Source: Zarea fungicola
Lineage: Eukaryota > Ascomycota > Sordariomycetes > Hypocreales > Cordycipitaceae
DNA: 64,000 bases
Assembly: GCA_900169235.1 (NCBI GenBank)
Contig: FWCC01000266.1
Location: 1 to 64,000, forward strand
Direction: 5' to 3'
Part shown: one piece after another, positions 1-10,201 of the stretch
Layout of the letters: each line of letters starts with the position of its first letter
How positions within the stretch are numbered: the stretch's first letter is position 1
Translations under genes and position numbers: made by a program
Notes under the pieces: model-generated
Told to the model about the DNA's origin: nothing
What the model saw: the letters and a program-made list of their open reading frames with translations, nothing else
Databases searched by the model: none

Positions 1-1306
1 ACCAGACCATTCCGATCACTGCCTATTGCCGAGGGCAAGCCCCTAACGCCCAATTGGATTAGGCTTACTCCTCCAACAATGTACAGCTATAAAACCAAGT
101 AGTAAGTTTCTAGTAGCAAAATCGGGTTCGGGGGTTTGAACATACATATATGGCATAATAGTTTATAATACTTGACACGATTAATCCATGTACAAGGGTA
201 ATGGTATATGCGGAAACAGCAGTCTGGTTGCTGAAAATGCGCATGGGATAAAGGGGCTCGACCTTGATATAAACTGTAGCCACATAGGTTTCATGGACAA
301 CGAATAATATTATCGCGAGGGCACCGATAATAAGTGGCGCTAGGATCCTTGGAGACGTCCACGGATAGATGGAGCCACCGCTCAAGATACTGTACAATAA
401 ACCGCTGAGACCTCCTGTGACTAAACCAATACCGATCCAGTCCATGGACTTTAGCTGTTGAACGATGGATTTGGAAGATTTTGGAACGTCTATTAAAATG
501 AACAATAGAAAGAGAGGGATAGTGGCAAATGGAACATTGAGCCAAAATATTCTGCTCAGATCAATTAGCCTCATGCACTGAGGAGAGGTCAAATATGAGG
601 AGCAAACTTACACTCTCCAAGACGTCTTCTCAACAATGACGGCGCCAATCAGGAGTCCTAATATGACTCCTGAGCCACCAGAAATTTGAAGGACGGCGTC
701 GTAATTTGCTCGTCTGGCCAGCGGGATCAACTGTGTAACAATAACATAAAATGATACATCCATCCCACCTGACCCAATGCCTTGAATCTAGATAAAAACA
801 GCATGTTAGTGTTGCGGAGATTTGTCTGGAAAGAGAAAATATACAAGACGGGCGCCAATGAGCCAGTGAATATTAGGAGCTACTGCGGACAACACACTTG
901 CGACGATAAAGGTTGTGATGGTGGCAGTAACGCATAGTCTACGACCAAAGGCTTGGATGAGTCCTCCAAAAACGGGCTGGCACGCTGTCTGGGCAAACAA
1001 GTAGACTGATCCGCTCCAGTAAGTATCTGTGCTACTTGAGTGAAAGTCGCTTGCAATGCCCTTCAAGAGCACAGGCGAGGCCCCGGCATCCACTCCACGA
1101 AGAAACTCGAGGACACTGAAGCTAGCCATGATGAGTGGCAGTGTGTACTTTGTTTGAGGGTGCCATGCTCGCAGCCGCGCAACGAGTGACCGCCTAGGCG
1201 GCGTAGGCAAACTTTTGTTTAGCATCTGGTGCTCGAAATAATCTTCGGCATCAGAACCCTCAATCCTTGCAAAGGAATGGGACGGAAGTGGTGCTCGCGA
1301 CTCCAT
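1..1306 (-). CDS. MFS multidrug/toxin efflux transporter, 5' part (partial at window edge)
   Basis: Proposed exons, in coding order: 1306-845, 787-612, 551-146 and 86 to beyond base 1. Introns of 57, 60 and 59 bp have GT donors and AG acceptors. The joined protein has a hydrophilic N-terminus of about 55 residues. Membrane segments of the 14-span drug:H+ antiporter type follow, including the segment ARL-IQGIGSGGMDVSFYV formed across the first splice and FWLNVPFATIPL after the second. The family exports drugs, mycotoxins or siderophores through the plasma membrane; the substrate cannot be told here. An in-frame ATG at 1327 is an alternative start. The last exon (1-86) is supported only by the splice signals and an open frame. 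The C-terminal half lies outside the window. Confidence 0.85.
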
Positions 1307-3165
1307 CGTTATTCGCCAGAAGGACACAATCCCAATTGTCGGCTGAGCAGTAAAGAGTCTCGGTTATGCTTCACCAAGGGAACAGGCTTATGTAGAAGTA
1401 GAAGATACTATAAAATCGACACGAATTTCTAGATTGGAGAGGCCAACGGATGCAGTCAAAGTACAAAGTAACAGGTTCATATACGTATCGCTGCGAGCAG
1501 AGGCCAATATACACCTAGCATTCTGCTTCATCGGACAAAGCTCTCCTACTACAGTAAGCATCATAAGCGCTAACACGAAGAAGTACTAAAAATAGCTTGA
1601 TTTTCATCTAAATAGCACTTATTTAATACATAAAAATATTGCCTAGGCACAGAGCTGCTGGTGGTCTTGCCGGTTCTTGGCGCAGGCGCCGTCGCGGGAT
1701 GCTACGGTACACTGAGCCTGATAAGGAATATGATGCGGCCAGAAATGATGGCAGAGCCTATTTGTGAATAGATTCAACTGCCAATAGTAAGGTGGGAGGG
1801 GTATTTGTTAACCCCAGCGGCAAAAATTAGGACAAGACACCTAACATACGTATAAGCAGCGGGCAAGCAACAACGCTAACATCATCTGTACTGGCAGCTT
1901 AGATACCTCTTAGTATTGTGCCTGACTCGCAGGCATGAGAGGAAAAGGTGGCCCTTACTTGGTGACACTGGTCACAGCCTACTAACAATAATCCGTAGAA
2001 TTAGGTGTCCAGATATCGAGTTTCTTTGAATCGTGGAAAACGCCATGGCTCTGAATTCCGCCTCTACTTGTACTGGAGCAGCGGAAATTTGAAGAGTCTT
2101 CTCAAAAGAGCGAAATTAATAACTTTCGCATACACGCGCCATAGAAGTTCTCTTGCGAATTTCCTCCAAATCTAGCGAGACCAACATGATTACAGCATCG
2201 GGCCGAACGTACTGCCCTCCCACTAGACGGCCGTTCACGGCTATCTCTTGGCACAGTGGCTTCTGCTCACTCGCGCGCACACCCTGCAGTCTCTTTTTAG
2301 GCACACTTTGCTTACAAATGTACTATATATTGTTATGACCCCGGGATCTCTATAGCTGTCGCTTCCTCGCGAGAGGAAGCGTACGAGGGAGAGGCCTGAT
2401 TGGCCAGGATCGCCGAAGTGCCCCCCTTTTCGACACCTCCGAAACTTTCGGAGGTGATCAACAACTAGGCTAGAAGAAGAAGCAATCTACACATGCATAA
2501 CGAACCAAGCAAGGAATTCCTTCATATGGCCTTAATGACCTGTACCAATAGTAGCCGCCGTTACAGGTCTTCTGTCAGCGACGCTTAAACTGGTAAAGTT
2601 TAGTTGCCGGGGCACGCACTTATTGCCTTGAGCTACCTCGGCTGTTACCCTGGGTGTCATGGAGTAGCCAGGATTCAAACTATCGACCTTCGAGTAAAGG
2701 TCACCGACCTTGAATCCTTAGTTTGTTTATTATTATAGCCTGGCATTCTATAAGGTCTAGGGTGCTAGTAACTACTCGGCCGCAGTGACCAAAAGGTCGA
2801 GTAATGCCAGGCCGTACCTGGGCATCCCGAGCACTTCTAATAGAGATACCCGGTACGCCTCAGTAATGTGGCGTGTTGGTTACCCCATTACAATCTCCAC
2901 TGTCTCCTGTAGTTTAACAACGAACTCCACAATGTAGTGTCATTCAACACCAGAAGAAGGGTTTGTCTACAAGTGGCTAGAGGAAAAATGAGCATATCTT
3001 ATCAGCGCCGAGTCGGGATGTTGTACAAAAGTCCAGATTCTGAGGTACCGTCGAAATTTTGAATAATATCAATGCTCCTGAGCGGTAGCTTACGACGTCG
3101 AGTATAGGTCAGTCTCATCTCCAACACTCGTCGCGGGAGCTCGTGGTGATACAGTTCTACGTTAT
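1307..3165. other. Gene-poor intergenic stretch, 1.9 kb
   Basis: No convincing reading frame or intron pattern is visible on either strand; the longest open frames are about 60 codons and resemble no family. The sequence has the patchwork look of decayed repeats: a short G/C-rich palindromic block near 2340-2460 starting TGTTATGACCCCGGG, and a 10-bp inverted repeat at 2738-2812. The left part is probably the promoter of the MFS gene and the right end the 5' region of the patatin gene. Confidence 0.5.
2738..2812. repeat. 10-bp perfect inverted repeat, 75 bp span
   Basis: GCCTGGCATT at 2738-2747 is matched by its exact reverse complement AATGCCAGGC at 2803-2812, enclosing 55 bp. This could be the end structure of a small non-autonomous element or a chance stem. 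No target-site duplication was evident. Confidence 0.4.
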
Positions 3166-6100
3166 ATGATACTGTATCTTGACTCATCAACTCACATTCT
3201 CATCCGACCCATCTTTGACGCGGCAATGTCAGCGTCACAAAAGGATGGAGGGGAACTGCTGGAGCTCATGCAATCCTGCGAGGCTACTCGATACCTAGAT
3301 AACCACACTGCGATGCAGCTGATGCTACAGAGTGAATGTGTTGACATAACAGCTGGTGAGTTTAACTGTTTGGCGATAAAAATGATGACGGTTGAACACT
3401 GTTTTCCTAAGCACGCCAATAGGTACAACGTTCAACCCGTGGTCTCCCGCGGATGAACTCGCTGTGTGTATTGTTGTGGAAGGCGTCGTTCTGGTGTCGC
3501 TCTCCAACAACTCCAGCAACGCGCCCGGCTTTGAGCCAGACGCTGTGAACGGCAATAAAATATCAAACAGTTTCAAGATTGTTGGTCCTGGCAACCATCT
3601 TAACTCAACATCACAGTTGCTTGAGTGTCTTTCAAGCGAGATGACACATAGTCGAAAAGCTGACACAGTCTCGCCCACATTTGGAGAGCTAAAGGCAACC
3701 TACCAAGCAAGAACACCTGTAAAGGTGGTGCGCCTATTATTGAGGAAACATGGACATATCCCCAAGGAGGTATACTCTCCTATAGTTCAGGCACTGATGA
3801 AAAAGCTTTATTCCATTACCTTTCGCTATGCTCGATCACACTTTGGACTTGACAGCGACGTCTTTGACTGTGAACACAAGTTCAACACCATAAAGCAGAC
3901 TGCTCCGCGCAATCTCAACTCAACAAGCTCGAGTTTTCCGCCCGGGAACTCTGCTGACGAGACTTTATATCGCAGTAGCGAGCATCCTCTTGAATTGATT
4001 CATGGTGAAAGAGTCGCATCATCAGATACAGCGTCAACATCAAACCTATCACCTGCTGCCCCGTCTAAGAAATGCCACCTTCAACAGGCTTTGCGACAAA
4101 GGAAGTCACTAAACCGAGCTGATTTGTCAAAATCTCGCAAGGATCCGATACTTCACCTCCAGACAGGCCATAATGACAAAAAGTCGGCGGGCGCCACTAC
4201 CATCATTTCACCATCAATTCTCTCCCAGACTGAACGCAAAGAGAAGAAATTCGCCAAATTCGAACCAAAGTCATTGGATACTTCATCGCTGAAGAGTACT
4301 GCGATGGACGCAATACTCCACATACTTGGACTTGTGGCTGACGGTGGAGCAGAAAGCCCAGATCAATGCACCGCTAATGAACAAGTTAGATCAGAATTGG
4401 CATCTAAAATAGAAATCGTTTCGCTTGAGAAAGGCGCATATCTCGCCCACGCAAATGAACGACACCCCGGCTTGTCCTTTGTACTGGAAGGGGAGTTACT
4501 GGCGTCACTGCCACCATATCCAGTATGGAAGAGCCGCATATGTAAAGACATAATTGGCAATGACAAATTGGTACCGAAGCATGTTCTTCCTGGGAGCTTG
4601 GTCGGTTATAGCTGTTTATTGGCGAATAATAGATCGGTGCTTGACTGGCAGGCGTCGAAGCAGACCGTCGTTGCCATTCTTCCGCGAACCTCGGTTCGCA
4701 AGCTGTCAGAACTTGATCCTCGTTACCTATTAGTAATGGCAGGAAGAATGGCAACGCTGCTTTCACCGCTTCTCTCGTTGATGGATTTTGCAACTGAATG
4801 GTCGCTCGTCAACGCTGGCGATCACGTGTATAAGGAAGGCGATGAAAGGTATGAACTCAATGATGTTCTCGCATCCCGCTCCCCGAAATTATTTGTCAAT
4901 CACTAACGTGCTCAGCGATTCACTATACTTTGTTATCAAGGGACGAGTCCGGACTGTTGAGCCTGTACCAGGCCAAGAAGGATTGCAGACCAGAGAAGTC
5001 GGTCTCGGCAACACAATCGGTACTCTGCAGCTCTATCTGGATCAGCCGAGGCAGTCAGCGGCTACGGCAACAAGGAAATCGGAAATAGCCAAGCTGCAAA
5101 AGCTATCATTCCTCCAGATGGTACAGCAACGTCCCGCATTGGCAGCGATACTCTGGAATGGCATCCTGCACGCCGCGGTACCCAACTTGATTGGAGAATC
5201 ATCGTCTGTATCTGCAAATAGAGAATCGGCCCCATTTCGGACAGTCACAGTCTTACCGCTGTCTATCGACGTGCCAACTGAGAGGTTTGTTTCTCAACTT
5301 CTTACCGCCTTTGTTGACTTGAGGATATACGACAAGGATAGTGCAATTTCTGTCAACATTGCCAGTGTGATGATGTCCTCTGTAGGAGAAAATGGGTATA
5401 CTAGTACAGGCAGGGTCTTTCTAGAGGACTATTTGACTCAACTTGAGGAAAATACGGAGCTCTCCATTCTCATAGGGGACCATAATCCTGATTCAACATG
5501 GAACGACGTTTGTCTTGCACATGTACGTTATATAAGCCTGTTCCTGAGAGCAATTCGAGTTGCTAATTCGCGAGCAAAATAGGCCGATTACATTATACTA
5601 GTAGCCATGGAGGACAGCAACCCATCCATGACGCAAGTTGAGAAAAATCTCAACAGTCTAGGGACGCTAGCCAAGAGGTCACTTGTCCTTCTTGATCCTA
5701 CCGAGGTTGATCATGATGACCTCCAGCCAGTCACACGACAATGGATGAAGGCAAGTTCCACGGGGATGCTTTGGTGATATCTTGCCGCTAACCCATTCAT
5801 TAGGAACGGTCGTGGCTGCTTGATGCCGCATCTCAAATTCTGCGGGCACGATTATGCAAGTCTGCCATTCAAGCCGATTTCGAGCGGCTTGCCCGACGCA
5901 TTTCCGGACGCGCCATTGCGGTAGTCTTTGGTGGTGGCGGCGCTCGCGGCTTCGCGCACCTAGGGACACTGCAAGCACTGGAAGAGGAAGGAATCCCATT
6001 CGACATTGTTGGAGGAACATCGATGGGCGCGTATGTGGGCGCCTCGTATGCGGCCAGCCTCTCGGTCGAGCGGACATACCAGATGGCCAAGCGCTTCAGC

Positions 6101-6913
6101 ATTCTTTCTCGCTGGTGGAACTATCTCACGGATGCCACGATTCCCTTTCTCTCATGCACATCGGGATCTCATTTTACCGAGATTGTCTCGTCGACAATGG
6201 GGACAGCCCTGGACTCTAGTGATCTGCGTCTGGCATACTATTGCAACGCTACCAACTTGAGCAACATGGCACAGGCACTGACGCTATTGCCGCACGCCAG
6301 GCCTGTGTGGGAGATGGTGCGGGCCAGTATGGGACTTCCGATTCTCATCCCTCCATATGCAATCCAGGGGCAAGGCGACGTGCTCATTGACGGATGCTTC
6401 GCGGGAAACGTTCCCGTCATGCCAGCCTTTACCCTTGGTGCAGAAATAGTGCTTGCCTTTAACGTATCCGTAACAACGGGGTCTCCGCCGCCACAGCAGA
6501 TTGACAGGTCAGTTTCAGGCTGGCCAGGATTTGTTTATTGGATTCGGGGATGCTGTGGCAGACGGCGACGGCACAAGGATGGTTCCGAGGGGCTGGATGA
6601 TCAAGCAAGGATCATCACACTAGCTGGTAAGCCGCTAGGTTGGTTGAGCATGCTTGAGCAATTGGCCTTCTCAAGTAATGACAGCGAAATTGCGGCGATT
6701 GAAAAGATACCAGAGTGTCTATATATGTCGCAGCCGGTAGGTTTTATTGGTGCTCTGGCCATGGATAAGATTGACCTGGCAAGAAATATTGGGTATGAAA
6801 ATGCAAAGGCCTGGCTAAAGCAGCTCAAGGCTGACGGGAAGTTTGATCATTTGGCTGTCAGGAAGCGTTTTGCATATGAGGCAGGGCGAACAAGCAGGGA
6901 AACAACCAATTAA
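3166..6913 (+). CDS. NTE-like patatin lysophospholipase with cyclic-nucleotide-binding-like domains
   Basis: Proposed exons 3166-3355, 3423-4848, 4916-5522, 5583-5750 and 5804-6913 give about 1166 residues. The N-terminal two thirds resemble the cNMP-binding repeats of fungal NTE1 (WSPADELAVCIVVEGVVLV early; EGDESDSLYFVIKGRV across the second splice). The C-terminus is a patatin domain with oxyanion loop GGGGARG (about 840-846), nucleophile elbow GTSMG (Ser about 870) and the dyad Asp in LIDG (about 993). NTE1 enzymes deacylate lysophosphatidylcholine at the ER. Family members are usually about 1500 residues with an N-terminal membrane segment, which I do not see here, so this may be a diverged paralogue or have an unseen 5' exon. 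The start is uncertain: 3226 is another ATG, and an in-frame stop lies at 3079. An apparent stop at 5580-5582 falls inside the third intron. The fourth intron is GC-AG. Confidence 0.82.
5751..5803 (+). other. GC-AG intron in the patatin gene
   Basis: The donor is AAG|GCAAGT and the acceptor CATTAG|GAACGG, with GCTAAC as a branch-point-like sequence about 15 bases before the acceptor. Removing these 53 bp joins RQWMK to ERSWLLDAAS in frame and restores the region before the patatin domain. Reading through gives a stop within about ten codons. Confidence 0.8.
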
Positions 6914-7266
6914 GTAGGCCACGGGACTAGACCACTGTAAATTACAGTAAGCTTGCAGAAATTGAAGGTTGTATTTTCCGGTGTCATTGCGACGATGGGA
7001 AAATGTTTTTGCCGCATGTGATTGAGCTCCATGGCCAATTTCCGTCTCGGTGACGATGTCAACAGTCAGAACTATAATAAATTATCCGCCCCAGGTTGTT
7101 GCTGTGCTCCAGGTCAGACGCACGGCCAAGCATTTGCACGTAATTATATAGTAGAGCACTCGCTGCAAAGACTCTTCGAGGAGGCATTAATAGCTCCATA
7201 ATCGCTATTGGCACCCCGGATGTAATTAAACATCATTTCCGAAAGCATAAGGCTAGTTATAGCTTA
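6914..7266. other. Convergent 3' intergenic region
   Basis: These 353 bp lie between the stop codons of the patatin gene and qutR, which face each other. No reading frame or RNA gene is visible. It presumably holds both terminators. Confidence 0.5.
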
Positions 7267-9831
7267 CTAGTACGCCAGCATCTGTAATCTTCGCTGCAGA
7301 TCGGGTATCACTGAGCTTCCACTCTCATCCCTGTAATGCTTAAAAAGCGCCCGTCTCATCAGCCCCCTCGGTGCCCTCCTTCCAGTAAAAAGCTCAAACT
7401 GAGCAAACCCTTGCTCCGGGAGGAGGTCAAGCCCGTCCATGGCAATCCACCCCTTTGCGGCCCCCTCCCTCGCCTGCCGAAGCAGTGGCGTGTCCAGTGT
7501 CTTGTAGCCAAGCTCAAAAATGACGCCACCCGTTGGACTGGCGAGCCATGATGCCGGCGCAGTAAAGTTGGGCGCCGGCTCGTCCCCAATCTGATGTGTA
7601 GGCACGCACGATATGAGGATGGTGGGCGCCCGAAAGTCAGCTGGCCACGGCGCGTCGCGGGTTTTCAAAACATGGAATCGAACCTGCGGCCCGTCTTCTC
7701 CAAACGGCAGCTCTCCTCTGCCACCACTCTCGAAAATCCGCTCAAAGTGTGCCGCCACCTTTTGCGCATTGGCCGGCGTGCGATTGTACATGACAATGTG
7801 GCGCACGCCAATCTGAAGCATCGCATAGGTTGCTGCCCGCGCCATGCCGCCCGCGCCAATGATGACGCCGCAAGTCGTCGGACGCACTGCATTCGCTGGT
7901 GACAGGCCACGCTGGATGCAGGCCTTGATTCCAATCCAATCCGTGTTCTCACCATAGAACGCCTGCGCCTTGCCCGAGCGATTGACGCCATTGAAGAATT
8001 CCGATCCCGTCGACACGGAGCCATCCTCTTTTAGCTGCCGGATTGGAATCAGCGTATTAACAGCGCCAATTATTCGTGCGTGGCGGCTGAAGGAGTGTGC
8101 CAGAGCCATCACCTCCACTTTGAAGGGAAGTCCAATTGATGCTCCACCAAAGTAGGGATCCTCGAGCAGATGTTGGATGCCACTCAGAGAGCTAGTTGAG
8201 TGAGGTCGATACTGATGAGGTATCCCGTATGCCTCGAGTGCCGAGTTGTGCATGATGGGCGACATGCTATAGTCAACCTTGGCGCCAAAGACATACAGCT
8301 TCATTGGCTCATAGATGAAGGATGCAAAAAGCGCAGCGGTCGCCTGCATGGGTGTTATAGTTCCGTCAATGGCAGTCTCTTTTGCCATTTCAGACGTTGG
8401 CGCTATCGATGTCACAGTGAGCAAAGAATTAAAGCATGCCGACGTTCGGCCAATGGGTCCGGAGTTGTATGCGGCTACTGGTATTCTGCCGCCTGGTGCT
8501 GTCTCCAATATTGCCCGAAATTGCGCGACTTCGACATTGTCACGCGGTGACGATGCTGGACGGGTAAATCGAGCAGTGTCACAACCCAGTTCAACTGCTT
8601 TTCCATACAGCGCTCTCCAGGATTGGCTGCTCCATGGCTCTGTGTGTGCGGACGTCTCATAGCAGCCCATTACTTTCGACCGGTGTCGGCTTTGGAGGAC
8701 TCTTTTTATGTTGTCACTTTCTAGACGCAAATCTATCGTGACCATCTCCGGCGCAAGTTTAAACGCATGGACAATTAGCTTCATATAAATGTCCCACGTA
8801 GAAGCTCCGGCCCCGTGAACTCTTAGGTGACAGATGATGGGCAAGACTGTACTCCGTCTGACGATTGCCACTGCCTTTGTTATCTGAGCGGCTAGAGTTG
8901 AAGTGGCCACGCCAATCCCACTCGAATCGTCTACTTCAGGGATGTCGACCATTACCTGAACAGCATCTGCACCACACAGAGCCTCCTCGATATCAAATGT
9001 GGCCGACAAGATGTCGGCAGTCGCAAGTGGTATGATGTAAGTAAACTGGCGCTCCTCTAGAGGAACAGATGCCAGTGGAAACGCCGAGTCGACAAAGGGG
9101 ATTGCACCGACGGGGTACAGCAAGGACAAGAATTTTGTAAAGTGAGTTTCAACCCGCTTGAGTATAAGAGATGGTATAAAGGCGCTGCGGAGCGATGCCG
9201 GTTCTGAGACGGGCAGGGACTTTTCGGTAATATTGAAAAACTCAAAACTGGAACATTCTCGGAAGAATGGCGTGGCAAAGGCGAGCAGGCTCTCGACCTT
9301 TTGGTCACTGTCGACTCTGAGGTGGGATTTGATTGCCTCTGCATCGCGAACAATATGAACAACTGGATTGGTCATGGCGAATTCCCGCAACAGCGATCGG
9401 ACCTGTTGGTCTATCCACGAGCAAACCAGAATGCGACTGGTTGCATTCTGCTTTAGTACGTCTCGTAGGATTTCGGCTTGCTGCAGCTGGCAGTCTTCGG
9501 AACCGTGCGATTTCCTGTAGGATGACGTCGTGACCCCGTGGGCGCGTTGAAATGCCGCCTCGAGGTCAACTACAGTTCTATTGAGAGCTGTAGATGCCAT
9601 GACGGCCAGTGTAGATTTTCCGCTGCCGCGAAGTCCAACCAGCACCAGAGTTGCATCATGGCGAAATCCAGGCACTTTGCCAGACGGAGGCGAAAGAGAA
9701 CCGATTCGACTTGGCGGGGTGACAGAGCTCGCCTCTTCATATCGAATCGACTTGAGCTTGCTTTTTGCTACTTCAACGGCATCACTGCCCGTAGATGAGG
9801 CAAACGGCCGCTTGACGCCCGCCGTGGTCAT
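7267..9831 (-). CDS. qutR: Quinate pathway repressor (inactive AROM-like trimodular protein)
   Basis: An intronless frame of 854 codons matches the quinate repressor QutR/QA-1S, which is homologous to the last three domains of the pentafunctional AROM enzyme. It has a shikimate-kinase-like P-loop module (GLRGSGKS, about 66-73), a type I dehydroquinase-like module, and a C-terminal shikimate-dehydrogenase-like module (SMSPIMHN, GLPFK, NTDWIG, GAGGMARAA). In the dehydroquinase part the usual Schiff-base lysine region reads ARFTRPA, with no lysine, which fits a sensor rather than an enzyme. In Aspergillus and Neurospora the protein binds the activator and blocks it without inducer. An ATG at 10029 would add 66 residues, but that extension covers a QUTA-type site, so the start at 9831 is preferred. 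It is divergent from qutA. Confidence 0.92.
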   Translation of the reverse strand: MTTAGVKRPFASSTGSDAVEVAKSKLKSIRYEEASSVTPPSRIGSLSPPSGKVPGFRHDATLVLVGLRGSGKSTLAVMASTALNRTVVDLEAAFQRAHGVTTSSYRKSHGSEDCQLQQAEILRDVLKQNATSRILVCSWIDQQVRSLLREFAMTNPVVHIVRDAEAIKSHLRVDSDQKVESLLAFATPFFRECSSFEFFNITEKSLPVSEPASLRSAFIPSLILKRVETHFTKFLSLLYPVGAIPFVDSAFPLASVPLEERQFTYIIPLATADILSATFDIEEALCGADAVQVMVDIPEVDDSSGIGVATSTLAAQITKAVAIVRRSTVLPIICHLRVHGAGASTWDIYMKLIVHAFKLAPEMVTIDLRLESDNIKRVLQSRHRSKVMGCYETSAHTEPWSSQSWRALYGKAVELGCDTARFTRPASSPRDNVEVAQFRAILETAPGGRIPVAAYNSGPIGRTSACFNSLLTVTSIAPTSEMAKETAIDGTITPMQATAALFASFIYEPMKLYVFGAKVDYSMSPIMHNSALEAYGIPHQYRPHSTSSLSGIQHLLEDPYFGGASIGLPFKVEVMALAHSFSRHARIIGAVNTLIPIRQLKEDGSVSTGSEFFNGVNRSGKAQAFYGENTDWIGIKACIQRGLSPANAVRPTTCGVIIGAGGMARAATYAMLQIGVRHIVMYNRTPANAQKVAAHFERIFESGGRGELPFGEDGPQVRFHVLKTRDAPWPADFRAPTILISCVPTHQIGDEPAPNFTAPASWLASPTGGVIFELGYKTLDTPLLRQAREGAAKGWIAMDGLDLLPEQGFAQFELFTGRRAPRGLMRRALFKHYRDESGSSVIPDLQRRLQMLAY

Positions 9832-9994
9832 GCTGCTCTGTTCTCGTTCATGACTGTGGCTGGCTGCCGAGAAGGGATCTAAGGTCAGAGACCAAAAGTA
9901 TTCTCTGGGTTTGAACGCAGGCAAACGTAGATGGAGAAAGACAGTCGCATGATCTGGGGTCTCATGCTGATGGGTTGAAGCGGGAAACGCCTCT

Positions 9995-10010
9995 GGGTAA
10001 GCGATTATCC
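9995..10010. promoter_or_regulatory. QUTA/QA-1F-type activator site between qutR and qutA
   Basis: GGGTAAGCGATTATCC fits 15 of 16 positions of the known quinate activator consensus GGRTAARYRYTTAYCC (Neurospora QA-1F, Aspergillus QUTA). It lies in the divergent qutR/qutA promoter, about 190 bp upstream of the qutA ATG, where autoregulation of both regulators is known in these systems. Binding is inferred from sequence only. Confidence 0.7.
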
Positions 10011-10201
10011 GGCAGTCTATTCCCCGCATACCTACCCCACGATCTTCCCCACGTCACCACCACAGTGCAAGTCAATGGAGCTTTGTCAATCAATAATTCA
10101 TGTAAACTGAGAGAAATTTTCATTCCATCGCTGTCCATTTCCTTCATCCGACGCCAAAATTGCTTCACATCAATCGGGCCATGGCTCGCGGAAACTGAAA
10201 A

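Noticed and set aside
5580..5582. Stop codon apparently truncating the patatin gene
   Set aside because: It is the end of a normal intron (5523-5582, donor GTACGT, branch-like GCTAAT), whose removal joins CLAH to ADYIILVA in frame.
9832..10029. 66-residue N-terminal extension of the quinate repressor
   Set aside because: The extension has no family resemblance and its DNA contains a strong activator-site match expected in a promoter; kept only as an alternative start.
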